Origin: Planctomonas deserti
Lineage (GTDB): Bacteria; Actinomycetota; Actinomycetes; Actinomycetales; Microbacteriaceae
Assembly (NCBI RefSeq): GCF_003067705.1
Contig: NZ_QANL01000001.1
Span: forward strand, 992,001-1,056,000
Length of the DNA stretch: 64,000 nucleotides
Reading direction: 5' to 3'
Shown here: positions 1 to 8,900 of the stretch, piece after piece
Position numbering within the stretch: the first letter of the stretch is position 1
How the letters are laid out: each line of letters starts with the position of its first letter
The notes under the pieces: generated by a model
Told to the model about the DNA's origin: nothing
Database searches by the model: none
What the model saw: the letters and a program-made list of their open reading frames with translations, nothing else
Program-made: the position numbers and the translations under genes

Positions 1-585
1 CGGGCTGCGCTCCTCGCCGAGCATCTCGAGCGGATGGAGCGGAAGCTCGACGAGACGCGGGCGGCGGTGCAGAGCCTGCGCGGCATGCTCGAGGAGCCGG
101 ACGCGCCGATCGAGATCGTCCACCGGAGCGTCCCCGAGACGCGGGTGGCCGCGATCCGTGACACCATCGCCCTGCCGGAGCTGGGCGCCTGGTTCAGAGG
201 CTCCATCCTCGAACTGCGCCGCATCGCGGAGTCGGCGGCTCCCGGGGAGATCGGCCCGTTCGGAGGTGTCTGGTACGCCGAGCTGTTCGAGGAGGAGCAC
301 GGCGAGGCCATGGTGTACCTGACGGTGTCGGAGGCCTTTCCGGCCAGGCGGGTGGCCGGGCGAGCGCACGTGCTCGACCTTCCCGCCGTCGAACTGGCCG
401 TGGCGACGCACTCGGGTCCCGACGAGACCGTGCCCCGCGTGTACGCGGCGCTCGGTGAGTACGTCGCCCGCCACGAGCTCAGCGTGGAGGGCCCCGTGCG
501 CGAGACCTACCTCGAGGGGTTCCCGGCGATAGACGAGCGCAGTGTGACCGAGATCGGCTGGCCCATCTTCCGGATCTCGCGCTGA
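1..585 (+). CDS. MerR-type regulator, C-terminal part (5' truncated by window)
   Basis: The reading frame is open from the first base of the window, so the N-terminal part lies outside. The visible part begins with a heptad-like helix (LAEHLERMERKLDETRAAV), typical of the dimerisation coil that follows the winged helix in MerR-family regulators. About 150 residues in the style of the GyrI/BmrR effector-binding domain follow. The DNA-binding domain itself is not visible, so the MerR assignment is an inference from the coil plus effector-domain order. It ends at a TGA about 80 bases before the next gene on the same strand. The inducing ligand cannot be told. Confidence 0.7.
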   Translation, partial: RAALLAEHLERMERKLDETRAAVQSLRGMLEEPDAPIEIVHRSVPETRVAAIRDTIALPELGAWFRGSILELRRIAESAAPGEIGPFGGVWYAELFEEEHGEAMVYLTVSEAFPARRVAGRAHVLDLPAVELAVATHSGPDETVPRVYAALGEYVARHELSVEGPVRETYLEGFPAIDERSVTEIGWPIFRISR

Positions 586-666
586 CTCCCTTCTCTCGGG
601 ATGTGCCTAACCCTTTTCTCCCATCGCGCTTGACCTTCCCCCGAGGGGAAGCCGCACGCTCGGGCT

Positions 667-1050
667 ATGACGAACTTCAGAGACACAACGACAGAAAGCC
701 CGCTCGGCCTCTACCGCCCCGACGCACTGCCCCCGGCCGTCAGGCGCTACCTCGAGGCCCAGAAGGACACCGCGGGCCGTGAGGCGGTCGCGGACGCGTT
801 CGCTCCCGGCGCCCGCGTCGTCGACGAGAACACCGAGTACGTGGGCGGCGACGCCATCCGGCGATGGCTCACGAAGGCGGCGAGCGAGTTCACCTACACC
901 ACGACGTTCACCGGTCAGGCCGAGACCGCGGCGGATCGCCAGGTGGTTGTCGCCCGGTTGGAGGGGGACTTCCCGGGCGGCCTCGTCGACCTGCACTTCC
1001 GCTTCCGCGTCGAGGACGACCTGATCGCCGAGCTCATCATCGAGCCCTGA
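667..1050 (+). CDS. SnoaL/NTF2-like fold protein
   Basis: A protein of 127 residues, about the length of one NTF2-like cone domain. The central part (AFAPGARVVDENTEYVGGDAI) and the strand-rich end, with a DLHFRFRVEDDLI-like stretch, match the pattern of SnoaL-like small proteins that bind or isomerise small hydrophobic ligands. The usual catalytic Asp/His pair cannot be assigned confidently, so the activity is unknown. It is followed by a strong hairpin, which makes it likely to be a single-gene transcript. A PBS lyase or a second domain is absent. The start ATG lies 81 bases after the MerR gene. Confidence 0.65.
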   Translation: MTNFRDTTTESPLGLYRPDALPPAVRRYLEAQKDTAGREAVADAFAPGARVVDENTEYVGGDAIRRWLTKAASEFTYTTTFTGQAETAADRQVVVARLEGDFPGGLVDLHFRFRVEDDLIAELIIEP

Positions 1051-1061
1051 CCACTGCCCGA

Positions 1062-1100
1062 GAGGCCGGCTCCGCCCGCGTGCGGGCGGGGGCCGGCCTC
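1062..1100 (+). terminator. Strong GC-rich hairpin after the NTF2-like gene
   Basis: GAGGCCGGC-CCGCCCGC and GCGGGCGG-GGCCGGCCTC form a stem of about 17 pairs with a 2-3 base loop, 11 bases after the stop codon. There is no T-run, which is usual for terminator hairpins in high-GC actinobacteria. Confidence 0.75.
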
Positions 1101-1188
1101 GCCGGGAACCGGTACGGGCGCGGCGTCCCTCCCCTCGAGAAGGACGCGTCGGCTAGGAAAGGCCCGCGGGGACGGGAAGGATGGTCCT

Positions 1189-1635
1189 ATGGCTGTGAAC
1201 TTCCGACACCTCGACTGTGCACCGGAGGACGTCTTCCGTGTCCTCGCCGATGGCTGGCTGTACCCGTCCTGGGTGGTCGGGGCGTCACGCATCCGCTCGG
1301 TCGAGCAGTCCTGGCCGGGCGAGGGAGCGCGCATCCACCACTCCTTCGGCGTCTGGCCGGCCGTGATCGATGACACCACGAGCATCGTCGAGTGGGACCC
1401 GCCCCGGCGCGCCGTGCTGAAGGCCCGTGGCTGGCCGGTGATGGGCGAGGCGAGGGTGGTGCTGGAGGTCGAGCCACGGAACGGCGGTTGCCTCGTGCGC
1501 ATCGAGGAGGACGCGATCGTCGGGCCGGCCACGCTCGTGCCCCGCCCTATCCGCACCGCGGGCATCCGCTACCGCAACACGGAGACCCTGCAGCGCCTGG
1601 CCTACATCGCCGAGGGGAAGGCGCGCGGGGCTTAG
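1189..1635 (+). CDS. SRPBCC family protein
   Basis: A 148-residue protein of the size of one START-like (SRPBCC/polyketide cyclase) domain. It shows the usual order: an N-terminal strand, AEDVFRVLADGWLYPSWVVG-like helices, a middle part with EWDPPRRAVLKARGWPVMGEARVVLEV, and a long C-terminal helix (YRNTETLQRLAYIAEGK). The family binds hydrophobic ligands in a deep pocket, and the substrate here is unknown. A GGAAGG ribosome-binding site sits 8 bases before the ATG. The gene converges on the dehydrogenase that follows, 46 bases away. Confidence 0.75.
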   Translation: MAVNFRHLDCAPEDVFRVLADGWLYPSWVVGASRIRSVEQSWPGEGARIHHSFGVWPAVIDDTTSIVEWDPPRRAVLKARGWPVMGEARVVLEVEPRNGGCLVRIEEDAIVGPATLVPRPIRTAGIRYRNTETLQRLAYIAEGKARGA

Positions 1636-1681
1636 GCGCTCGCGGTCGCTCGTGCGCCGACCGCCGCTCGCGGCTGACCGC

Positions 1682-2467
1682 TCAGCGCGGGAGCAGCGTC
1701 GGCGGGGTTGCGCCGCCCACGTAGTCGCTGTCGTCCGGGGTGACCTCCGCGGCGTACCGCTCGGCGTCGTCCTCGGGGAAGAAGCCGATGCGCTCGCCCG
1801 CGTCGAGGGACCACCAGCGGCGCGTGTTGCGGGAGATGCCCCAGACCGTCTCGCAGCCCGTCCAGGCGCCTTCGATGGCCGCGAGGGTGAGCCGCACCAG
1901 ATCCGGGTAGGACAGCCAGGTCGCCAGCATGCGGGCCGACGTGGGGCGGGGAAAGCACGACCCGATGCGGAGATTGGCGCAGGTCAGCCCGTACTCGTCG
2001 CTGTAGAAGGAGCCGAGCGCCTCCATCGCGGCCTTGCTGACCCCGTAGAAGCTGTCCGGCCGCGGTGCGAGGTCCGCCGGCAGTGGGTGTTCGCGACGCC
2101 GCAGATAGCCGACGGCGTGATTGCTGCTGGCGAGGGCGACGCGCGGCACCGCGGCAAGGCGGGCCGCCTCCAGCACCATGCGCGTTCCGTCGATGTTCGT
2201 GGCGAGGTAGTCCGCCCAGGGTGATCCCGGCCCTGAGATGCCGCCGAGGTGCACAATGGCGTCGGCGCCCTCCGCGGCCCGCGCCATGGTGTCCAGGTCC
2301 GTGACGGAACCGACGACGGTGTCACCCCCGAGGTCGTCCGGGGTGCGCACCAGTCGCCGCACATCCCAGCCGTGCGCGGGCAGCTCGGCGGTGAGGACGG
2401 ACCCAAGCGCGCCCGCCGCCCCGGTGACGAGAACGAGGGGACGCCGCGGGTCGGTCTCGTTTCCCAT
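1682..2467 (-). CDS. NAD-dependent epimerase/dehydratase family protein (uronate dehydrogenase-like)
   Basis: A 261-residue extended SDR protein. The Rossmann dinucleotide motif TGAAGALG lies near residue 15. A catalytic-type YGVSK (Tyr and Lys four apart) is near residue 140, preceded by the SSNHAVGY segment that carries the Ser. Length and pattern resemble bacterial uronate dehydrogenases and related NAD(P) oxidoreductases that oxidise sugar acids at C1. This is a family-level inference and the substrate is not proven. No sugar-acid genes are adjacent. The next gene upstream on the same strand is a lipoprotein that ends beyond it, so the gene is probably transcribed from the 126-base gap. 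Confidence 0.75.
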   Translation of the reverse strand: MGNETDPRRPLVLVTGAAGALGSVLTAELPAHGWDVRRLVRTPDDLGGDTVVGSVTDLDTMARAAEGADAIVHLGGISGPGSPWADYLATNIDGTRMVLEAARLAAVPRVALASSNHAVGYLRRREHPLPADLAPRPDSFYGVSKAAMEALGSFYSDEYGLTCANLRIGSCFPRPTSARMLATWLSYPDLVRLTLAAIEGAWTGCETVWGISRNTRRWWSLDAGERIGFFPEDDAERYAAEVTPDDSDYVGGATPPTLLPR

Positions 2468-2593
2468 CGCGATCCGCCCTCCGCTCGATGCGTCGCGCGG
2501 TCCTGTGCGCCGCTGGCATCGATTCTGCTCGCCCTGACCCGCGGTGGCCCCCGCCGTGGTTCCTCCGCTGCCGGGCGACGACGGGGACCTCGG

Positions 2594-3529
2594 TCAGGAG
2601 AGGCCGCACGCCTCCGCGACGGACGCGTAGAGCGCCGACCGGGTGGCCTCGTCGACGGGGACGGGCACGATGCCGGTGACTCCGTCGGGGCCGGTGACGT
2701 GCAGCGGCAGGATCGTGCCGCGCTTGTCCTCGGCGATGGCGTGCGCGTCGCAGCGATTCGGCACGAAGGTCAGCGGGATCGTGGTCGTCCCTGCGTCCGC
2801 GTCGACAACGGCGCCGATGGTGAGCTCGTCGCGGCGGTCGCCGGTGTCCGGGTCGGCCGGGGCGAGCAGCGTCGTGCCCGTCACGGAGTCGATGGCTACG
2901 GAACCCTTGGCACCCGTGGGAGAGACGACCAGATCGAGCACGGCGGCGGGTGAGCCGCCGGCGTCGACGAGCCGCACGGGTCCGGGCACGGTGATCGTCG
3001 TGACGGCGGCCACGGCCTCGGCGAGGCAGTCCTCGGCCCGGAGCGCGGGAAGCCGGTCGAAGGGGTCGTCCGGTGCGACGGTGGCCTCGTGCTCCGGGGG
3101 GTCGGCGTCGCTCGCGGCGTCCGGGGCAAGGAAGCGCAGGGTCACCGTCGGCGGCCCGTCCGCCGAGCAGTCGGGGGACGCCAGGGCAACGGGCAGGTCC
3201 ACCGTCGTCCCCGGCCTCACCGTCGTGCTGTCCTTCGGCCACACCACCGGCTCGGTGAACTGCGGCGCCGAGAGGCGCAGGCCCGTGACGACGAACGGAT
3301 CCGGGCCGTCGTTCGTGACCGAGACCTTCAGGCGCCGCTGGGCGACGTCGCTACGGCTCTGCTGGACGGCGACGGTGATCCCGCCGGGGAGCGATTCGAC
3401 GGATTCGGGAGGGCTCTCCGTTCGACTCGGCGAGTCCGTGACCGGAGCGGTGCAGCCGGTGAGCAGCACGGCCGCGACGAGCGTGACCGCGGCCGCTCGC
3501 TGTGTGCGTCGCATCCGTTCGCGTCGCAT
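2594..3529 (-). CDS. Putative lipoprotein of unknown function
   Basis: A 311-residue protein with a basic N-terminus, a hydrophobic stretch and a lipobox (LLTGC, Cys26), followed by a Ser/Thr/Pro-rich spacer. It is therefore predicted to be lipid-anchored on the outside of the membrane. The mature part is beta-rich (repeated VTVSLRF-like strands) without a domain I can name. A second ATG five codons in (3514) is an equally possible start. It lies 56 bases downstream of the HEAT-like gene at 3586-4683 on the same strand and is probably co-transcribed with it. No function is claimed. Confidence 0.6.
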   Translation of the reverse strand: MRRERMRRTQRAAAVTLVAAVLLTGCTAPVTDSPSRTESPPESVESLPGGITVAVQQSRSDVAQRRLKVSVTNDGPDPFVVTGLRLSAPQFTEPVVWPKDSTTVRPGTTVDLPVALASPDCSADGPPTVTLRFLAPDAASDADPPEHEATVAPDDPFDRLPALRAEDCLAEAVAAVTTITVPGPVRLVDAGGSPAAVLDLVVSPTGAKGSVAIDSVTGTTLLAPADPDTGDRRDELTIGAVVDADAGTTTIPLTFVPNRCDAHAIAEDKRGTILPLHVTGPDGVTGIVPVPVDEATRSALYASVAEACGLS

Positions 3530-3585
3530 CTGTTTGTCCCGTCCCGTCCGTCCTGTCCCGGCGCTTCCGGCGCTCGCCGTGGGGG

Positions 3586-4683
3586 CTACCGTCGGCCGAG
3601 GCCGAACAGGCGGGCGAACCAGGAGCGCTTCTTAACGGGCTCGGCGTCCGCGGTCTCCAGGTCGACGCCCGGGGGCCGGAACGGTCGGGGCGACGGGAGC
3701 GCACCCGGATCCAGCGCGGGGGCGCGCATCACGGCGGGCGTGGGCGCCGGCTCGGTGGAGTCCGCGCGGAGGGGTGCTGCCTCAGAGGCGCGTGCAGGTG
3801 CGGGAACGGGAGCCGGTGCGGGCGCGGCTTCTGTCGGACGGTTGCGCTCGGAGATCGCGAACATCACCATGGCGGTCTCGCCCGCGTCGTCGCTCGCCGG
3901 CTCGACCTCGAGCCCGAGGGCGGCCTGCGCCTGACGCCGGATTCCGGGAACGCCCGCGCGGGCGAGATCGGCGACCAGGTCGGGGCCGCGCCCGCTCGGG
4001 CTGGCGAGGACCGCCCGTAGGATCTCGTCGTTCATGGGGCTCGCCGCGGACGTGACGCGCGCGAGGAGGACCTGCTCGAGGGCGTGCACCACGCGGCCGT
4101 CGGTGGACCGGGCGAGCAGGGCCATGCCGTTCCGCAGCACCTTCACCGCGTTCTCGCGGGAGCGGACCGGTCGCACGACAAGGCTGAAGCCGCTGCTGTC
4201 GCCGAGGGACTCGAGCACGGCCGCGGCGATGCGACCGTCCTCCGGCCGGGCCGCGATGGCGGCCGTCAGCAGGTCGGCGGTCACGGCGGCGTCGTCGAGG
4301 AGGGTCGCGGCGGGGCCACCCGGGCGCGCCGTGTCGTCGACGGCGGCGAGGAGCTCGGACAGGGTGGGTGCGGTCGGGTCGGCGGCGGCGTCGTGCAGGG
4401 CTCGGCGCAGGGGGGAGTCGTCCGCGCAGGCGTCCGCCGCGAGCACCGCGGCCCGGAACGCCAGCCGCTGAGGGGATCCGGCGTCGTGGGCGAGCGAGAT
4501 CACTGCGGCGCGGGCCGCGGCACCACCGCGCCGAACGCGCGACTGCAGCTGGGCGGGATCCACCGCATCCGCGGTCAGCAGCTCGGCGAACTCGGCGGCG
4601 AGGTCGGTCTGCTGGGGTCGCGCGGTCTGCTCCGGCTGCGCGGTCTGCTCCGGCTGCGCGGTCTGCTCCGGCTGATCCGTCAC
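3586..4683 (-). CDS. Alpha-helical protein with N-terminal PEQTAQ repeats, unknown function
   Basis: A 365-residue protein. It starts with three tandem copies of a PEQTA(Q/R) hexapeptide. An Ala/Leu-rich all-helical region follows (about residues 25-260), with spacing suggestive of HEAT-like repeats. Then comes a Pro/Ala linker (about 275-345) and a short basic, aromatic C-terminus (KKRSWFARLFGLGRR) that could act as a membrane-surface anchor. No signal peptide is seen. It is probably co-transcribed with the downstream lipoprotein. Its 5' flank carries two perfect TGCC-nn-GGCA palindromes that look like operators. Confidence 0.55.
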   Translation of the reverse strand: MTDQPEQTAQPEQTAQPEQTARPQQTDLAAEFAELLTADAVDPAQLQSRVRRGGAAARAAVISLAHDAGSPQRLAFRAAVLAADACADDSPLRRALHDAAADPTAPTLSELLAAVDDTARPGGPAATLLDDAAVTADLLTAAIAARPEDGRIAAAVLESLGDSSGFSLVVRPVRSRENAVKVLRNGMALLARSTDGRVVHALEQVLLARVTSAASPMNDEILRAVLASPSGRGPDLVADLARAGVPGIRRQAQAALGLEVEPASDDAGETAMVMFAISERNRPTEAAPAPAPVPAPARASEAAPLRADSTEPAPTPAVMRAPALDPGALPSPRPFRPPGVDLETADAEPVKKRSWFARLFGLGRR

Positions 4684-4692
4684 GGTGTGTCT

Positions 4693-4754
4693 CCTGCCCA
4701 GGCAGGAGGATCCTGCCCAGCTTAAAGCTGCGCACGCTGCCTCTGCCTGGGCAG
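4693..4754. promoter_or_regulatory. Pair of CTGCCnnGGCAG palindromes upstream of the 3586-4683 gene
   Basis: CCTGCCCAGGCAGG (4693-4706) is a perfect 6-bp-arm palindrome. CTGCCTGGGCAG (4743-4754) is the same site on the other strand, and a half site CTGCCCAG lies between at 4713-4720. The sites sit 10-71 bases upstream of the minus-strand start at 4683, where a repressor or activator would bind. The regulator is not known. A further TGCCTGGGCA lies at 56737-56746. Confidence 0.5.
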
Positions 4755-4827
4755 GGGCGCTACGTCGGTGGTCGCCTCCCAGGGTATTGCGAGCGGCAGG
4801 GCACCCGGGCGGGGCTCGCGGGCGGGT

Positions 4828-4927
4828 GCACGCGAGAGGGGCGGGTCACCTCAGGCGGCGGCACGCGTGAGAGGCGGGTCACCCTCAGGCGGCGGCACGC
4901 GAGAGGAGCGGGTCACCTCAGGCGACG
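4828..4927. repeat. Three tandem 33-34 bp repeats running into the 3' end of the LysR gene
   Basis: Units at 4828-4860, 4861-4894 and 4895-4927 share the core GCACGCGnGAG(A/G)GGnGCGGGTCACC-TCAGGC (given as a degenerate pattern). The third unit contains the LysR stop codon (4918-4920) and its last codons, so the array looks like a duplication of the gene's 3' end outward. Confidence 0.8.
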
Positions 4928-5820
4928 GCGCGGGCGAGCACGTCGCGGGCGGCGAGGACGGCGGGCCGGGCCCGGCTGCCCGCGCGCACCGCGGTGAAGA
5001 TGGTGCGGGAGGGGCGGCCGGTCAGGCGGATCGTGCGCACGGTGGGCTCCCGGCCCGCCCAGACCAGATCGGGCAGCAGCGCGACCGCGTTCCCCGACTC
5101 GATGAGGCGGATGTGCGCCTGCAGGTCCGCGGTCTCGAAGCGCACATCCGGCTCGAATCCGGTGACCCGGCACAGCTGCTCCGCCCAGTGCCGGGATGCG
5201 GTGCCCTTCGGCTCCATGACCCAGGGGACGCGGCCGGCATCCGCCATGGAGTCGATGGCGCCGAACCGGCTCGGTCGAGGCGGCACGGCGAGACGGATCT
5301 CGTCGGTGGACAGGTCGACGCGGTCGAGGTCGCGCAGCCGGGGCGCCGCGTGCCCCGGGTACTGCTCGGCGATGACGAGGTCGAAGTCGCGGGCCTCCAC
5401 CTCGGACAGCGCGGACTCGGGCTCGCGCTGGGTCACCTCGACGCGGAGATCCGGGAACTCGTCGGCGAACAGGGTGAGCGCCTGCGGCACGATGCCGAGC
5501 GCCGCCGACTGGAACACCGCCATCCGGATGGTGCCCGTCACGGATTCGAGGGACGAGGTGACGTCGGCCTCGGCCTGCTCCAGCCGCTCGAGCAGCGCCG
5601 TCGTGTGCTCGACGAGGATCTCGGCCTGCGGCGTCAGCTGCACGCGCCGGCCGCTCTTCCGCAGGAGCGGGACGCCCGCCTCCCGCTCGAGGACGGCGAG
5701 CTGCTGCGACACGGAGGACGGGCTGTAGGCGAGCGCCTCGGCGACTCCGGCGATGGTGCCGCGGATGGCGAGCTCGCGCAGCAGACGCAGTCGGCGCAGG
5801 TCGAGCATCCGTCGCTCCAT
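4918..5820 (-). CDS. LysR family transcriptional regulator, probably of putA
   Basis: A 300-residue protein with the standard LysR layout. A winged HTH lies at about residues 10-65 (GTIAGVAEALAYSPSSVSQQL then LEREAGVPLL). A two-lobed periplasmic-binding-like effector domain runs from about 95 to 290 and includes the conserved-style SGNAVALLPDL segment near the C-terminus. It is divergent from putA with a 108-base shared promoter region that contains a TTATC-N4-GATAA dyad. This suggests that it controls putA in response to proline or a derivative (inference from context). An internal Met at residue 5 (5808) is a possible alternative start. Confidence 0.85.
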   Translation of the reverse strand: MERRMLDLRRLRLLRELAIRGTIAGVAEALAYSPSSVSQQLAVLEREAGVPLLRKSGRRVQLTPQAEILVEHTTALLERLEQAEADVTSSLESVTGTIRMAVFQSAALGIVPQALTLFADEFPDLRVEVTQREPESALSEVEARDFDLVIAEQYPGHAAPRLRDLDRVDLSTDEIRLAVPPRPSRFGAIDSMADAGRVPWVMEPKGTASRHWAEQLCRVTGFEPDVRFETADLQAHIRLIESGNAVALLPDLVWAGREPTVRTIRLTGRPSRTIFTAVRAGSRARPAVLAARDVLARAVA

Positions 5821-5839
5821 TCATCGGCTGAGCCGCCGC

Positions 5840-5853
5840 TTATCCTTCGATAA
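5840..5853. promoter_or_regulatory. TTATC-CTTC-GATAA dyad in the LysR/putA divergent promoter
   Basis: A perfect 5-bp-arm inverted repeat with a T-N12-A geometry close to LysR boxes. It lies 20 bases upstream of the LysR start and 76 bases upstream of putA. Confidence 0.5.
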
Positions 5854-5928
5854 CGATCGCTTTTGCTTATGCGTCCAGCGTCGCACACTGTGAGGAGTAC
5901 ACGCACAGAGAGGGCATAGTCTCCCATC

Positions 5929-8900
5929 ATGCTGAACCCCACCGTCCCAGGAACCCGGCGCCCAGGAGCACTCGCGGATGAGGCGGTCGCCCTCGTGCGC
6001 CGCTGGCTGACGGAGAGCGCCGAGTACCCCGTCGATGCGTCCGCGGCGCAGCTCGCCGGGCTGCTGAAGGACCCCAACGGGCTCGACTTCACCATCGGCT
6101 TCGTGGACCGGGTGGTGCGCCCCGAGGACCTGTTCGTCGCCGGCACCAGCCTCGCGACCGTCGCACGCAAGGTGCCGAAGTTCCTGCCCTGGTACATGCG
6201 CGGCGCCGTGACCCTCGGCGGCCTCGTCGGCCCGGTCGTGCCGGGGGTCGTCGTGCCCGTGGCCCGCCGCGTGCTCCGCGAGATGGTGGGGCACCTCATC
6301 GTCGACGCCACGCCGGACAAGCTCGGGCCGGCCATCGAGAAGCTGCGCGAGAACGGCGCTCGCCTCAACCTGAACCTCCTCGGCGAGGCGGTTCTCGGCG
6401 AGGCAGAGGCAGGGCGCCGGCTCGAGGGCACCCGGGCGCTCCTCGAGCGCGACGACGTGGACTACGTGTCCATCAAGGTCTCCTCCGTGGTCAGCCAGCT
6501 CTCGATGTGGGCGTTCGACGAGGCCGTCGACAAGATCGTCGAGCGCCTCACGCCGCTGTACGAGCTCGCGGCGGCGTCGCCGACCCCGAAGTTCATCAAC
6601 CTGGACATGGAGGAGTACAAGGACCTCCACCTCACGCTCGCCGTGTTCCGCCGCATCCTCGACCAGCCGCAGCTGCTCGGCCTCGAGGCGGGCATCGTGC
6701 TGCAGGCCTACCTTCCGGATGCGCTGCAGGCGCTCGCCGAGCTCACCGACTGGGCCAAGGCCCGGCGGGCTCGTGGCGGCGCGTCCATCAAGGTGCGGGT
6801 GGTCAAGGGCGCGAACCTCGCCATGGAGAACGTGGACGCCACCATCCACGGCTGGCCCCTCGCCACCTACTCGAGCAAGCAGGCGACGGACACCAACTAC
6901 AAGCGCGTGCTCGACTACGCGCTGACTGCGGAGCGCACGGATGCTGTGCGCATCGGCGTTGCCGGTCACAACCTGTTCGACATCGCCTTCGCCTGGCTGC
7001 TCGCGGGCGAGCGCGGCGTGCGGGACCGCATCGAGTTCGAGATGCTGCTCGGCATGGCGACCGGGCAGGCCGAGGCCGTGCGCAAGGACGTGGGCGGCCT
7101 CCTGCTGTACACGCCCGTCGTGCACCCGCGTGAGTTCGACGTCGCGATCTCGTACCTGGTGCGCCGGCTCGAGGAGAACGCGAGCCAGGAGAACTTCATG
7201 TCCGCGGTGTTCGAGCTGTCGAGCAACGAGGCCCTGTTCGAGCGCGAGCGGCAGCGCTTCCTCGACTCCCTCGCGGACCTCGACGAGGTCGTTCCCGGCC
7301 CGAACCGCACCCAGGACCGCACCGTCGTGCCCGCGCTCCCGCCGCTCAGTGGCGAGGGCGAGGGCGAGGGGACGGACGCTGACGCCGGCGCGTCCGCGGA
7401 CGCGGCGACGGAGCCGGAGGCCGTGCCGACAGCGCAGCAGATCGACCCGTCTCTCACGGGCGTCGTACTCGGCTTCACCCGCGGCTCGATGCCCGACTTC
7501 AGCTCGCTCACCCCGCCGGCCGCGGACGAGTCGGACTCCTTCTCGAACGCGCCGGACACCGACCCCGCGCTGCCCGTGAACCGGGAGTGGGGCCGCGCCA
7601 TCCTGCGCCGCGTCGCGGGATCCACCGAGGGGGCGGACCTCGTCGAGGCGCACACGGTCACGGATGAGGTCGTGCTCGAGGGCATCCTCGGCTCCGTCGC
7701 CGAGGCCGGTTCCGCCTGGGGTGCCCGCACCGGCGACGAGCGCGCCGAGGTGCTGCACCGGGCCGCCGTCGCGCTCGAGGGCAACCGCGGACGGCTGCTC
7801 GAGGTCATGGCAAGCGAGACGGGCAAGACCCTCGCCGAGGGCGACCCCGAGATCAGCGAGGCCATCGACTTCGCGAACTACTACGCGGAGCGCGCCCGCG
7901 ACCTCGACCGGGTGCAGGGCGCCCGCTTCGTGCCGTCGGCGCTGACCGTGGTCACCCCGCCCTGGAACTTCCCGGTGGCCATCCCCGCCGGCTCCGTGCT
8001 CGCCGCGCTCGCCGCGGGCAGTGGCGTCATCCTGAAGCCCGCCGAGCAGGCCAAGCGCTGCGGCTCCGTGCTCGCCGACATCCTCTGGGAGGCCGGCGTG
8101 CCCCGCGAGGTGCTCTCGCTCGTGCACGTGAGTGAGGGGGAGCTGGGTAAGCAGCTCGTCTCCCACCCGCGGGTCGATCGGGTGATCCTCACGGGGGCCT
8201 TCGAGACCGCCGAGCTGTTCCGCTCCTGGCGGCCCGAGCTGCCCCTGCTCGCGGAGACCAGCGGCAAGAACGCGATCATCGTCACGCCCAACGCCGACCT
8301 CGACCTCGCCGTGGCGGACGTCGTGAAGTCCGCATTCGGGCACGCGGGCCAGAAGTGCTCGGCCGCGAGCCTCGTGATCCTCGTCGGGTCCGTGGCCCGG
8401 TCCACGCGCTTCCGCAATCAGCTCGTCGACTCGGTGCGATCCCTCCGCGTCGGCTACCCCGAGGACCCCACGACGCAGATGGGCCCGCTCGTGGAGCCGG
8501 CGTCGGGCAAGCTCAAGCACGCGCTGACCCAGCTGGGCGGCGGGGAGAGCTGGCTCGTCGAGCCGCGGCAGCTGGACGACACCGGCCGGCTCTGGTCGCC
8601 GGGGGTCAAGACCGGCGTGCGCCCCGGCTCGTACTTCCACCTCACCGAGTTCTTCGGGCCCGTGCTCGGCATCATGCACGCGCGGACGCTCGCCGAGGCC
8701 ATCCGTCTGCAGAACGCGGTGCCCTACGGCCTGACGGCCGGGCTGCACTCGCTCGACTCGCACGAGCTTGCGATGTGGCTCGAGCGGGTGGAGGCGGGCA
8801 ACCTCTACGTGAACCGCGGCATCACCGGGGCGATCGTGGAGCGCCAGCCGTTCGGCGGCTGGAAGCGCTCGTCCGTCGGCGCCGGCACCAAGGCCGGCGG

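Noticed and set aside
4828-4927. CRISPR-like appearance of the three 33-34 bp repeats
   Set aside because: Units are directly adjacent without spacers, and no cas genes are present.
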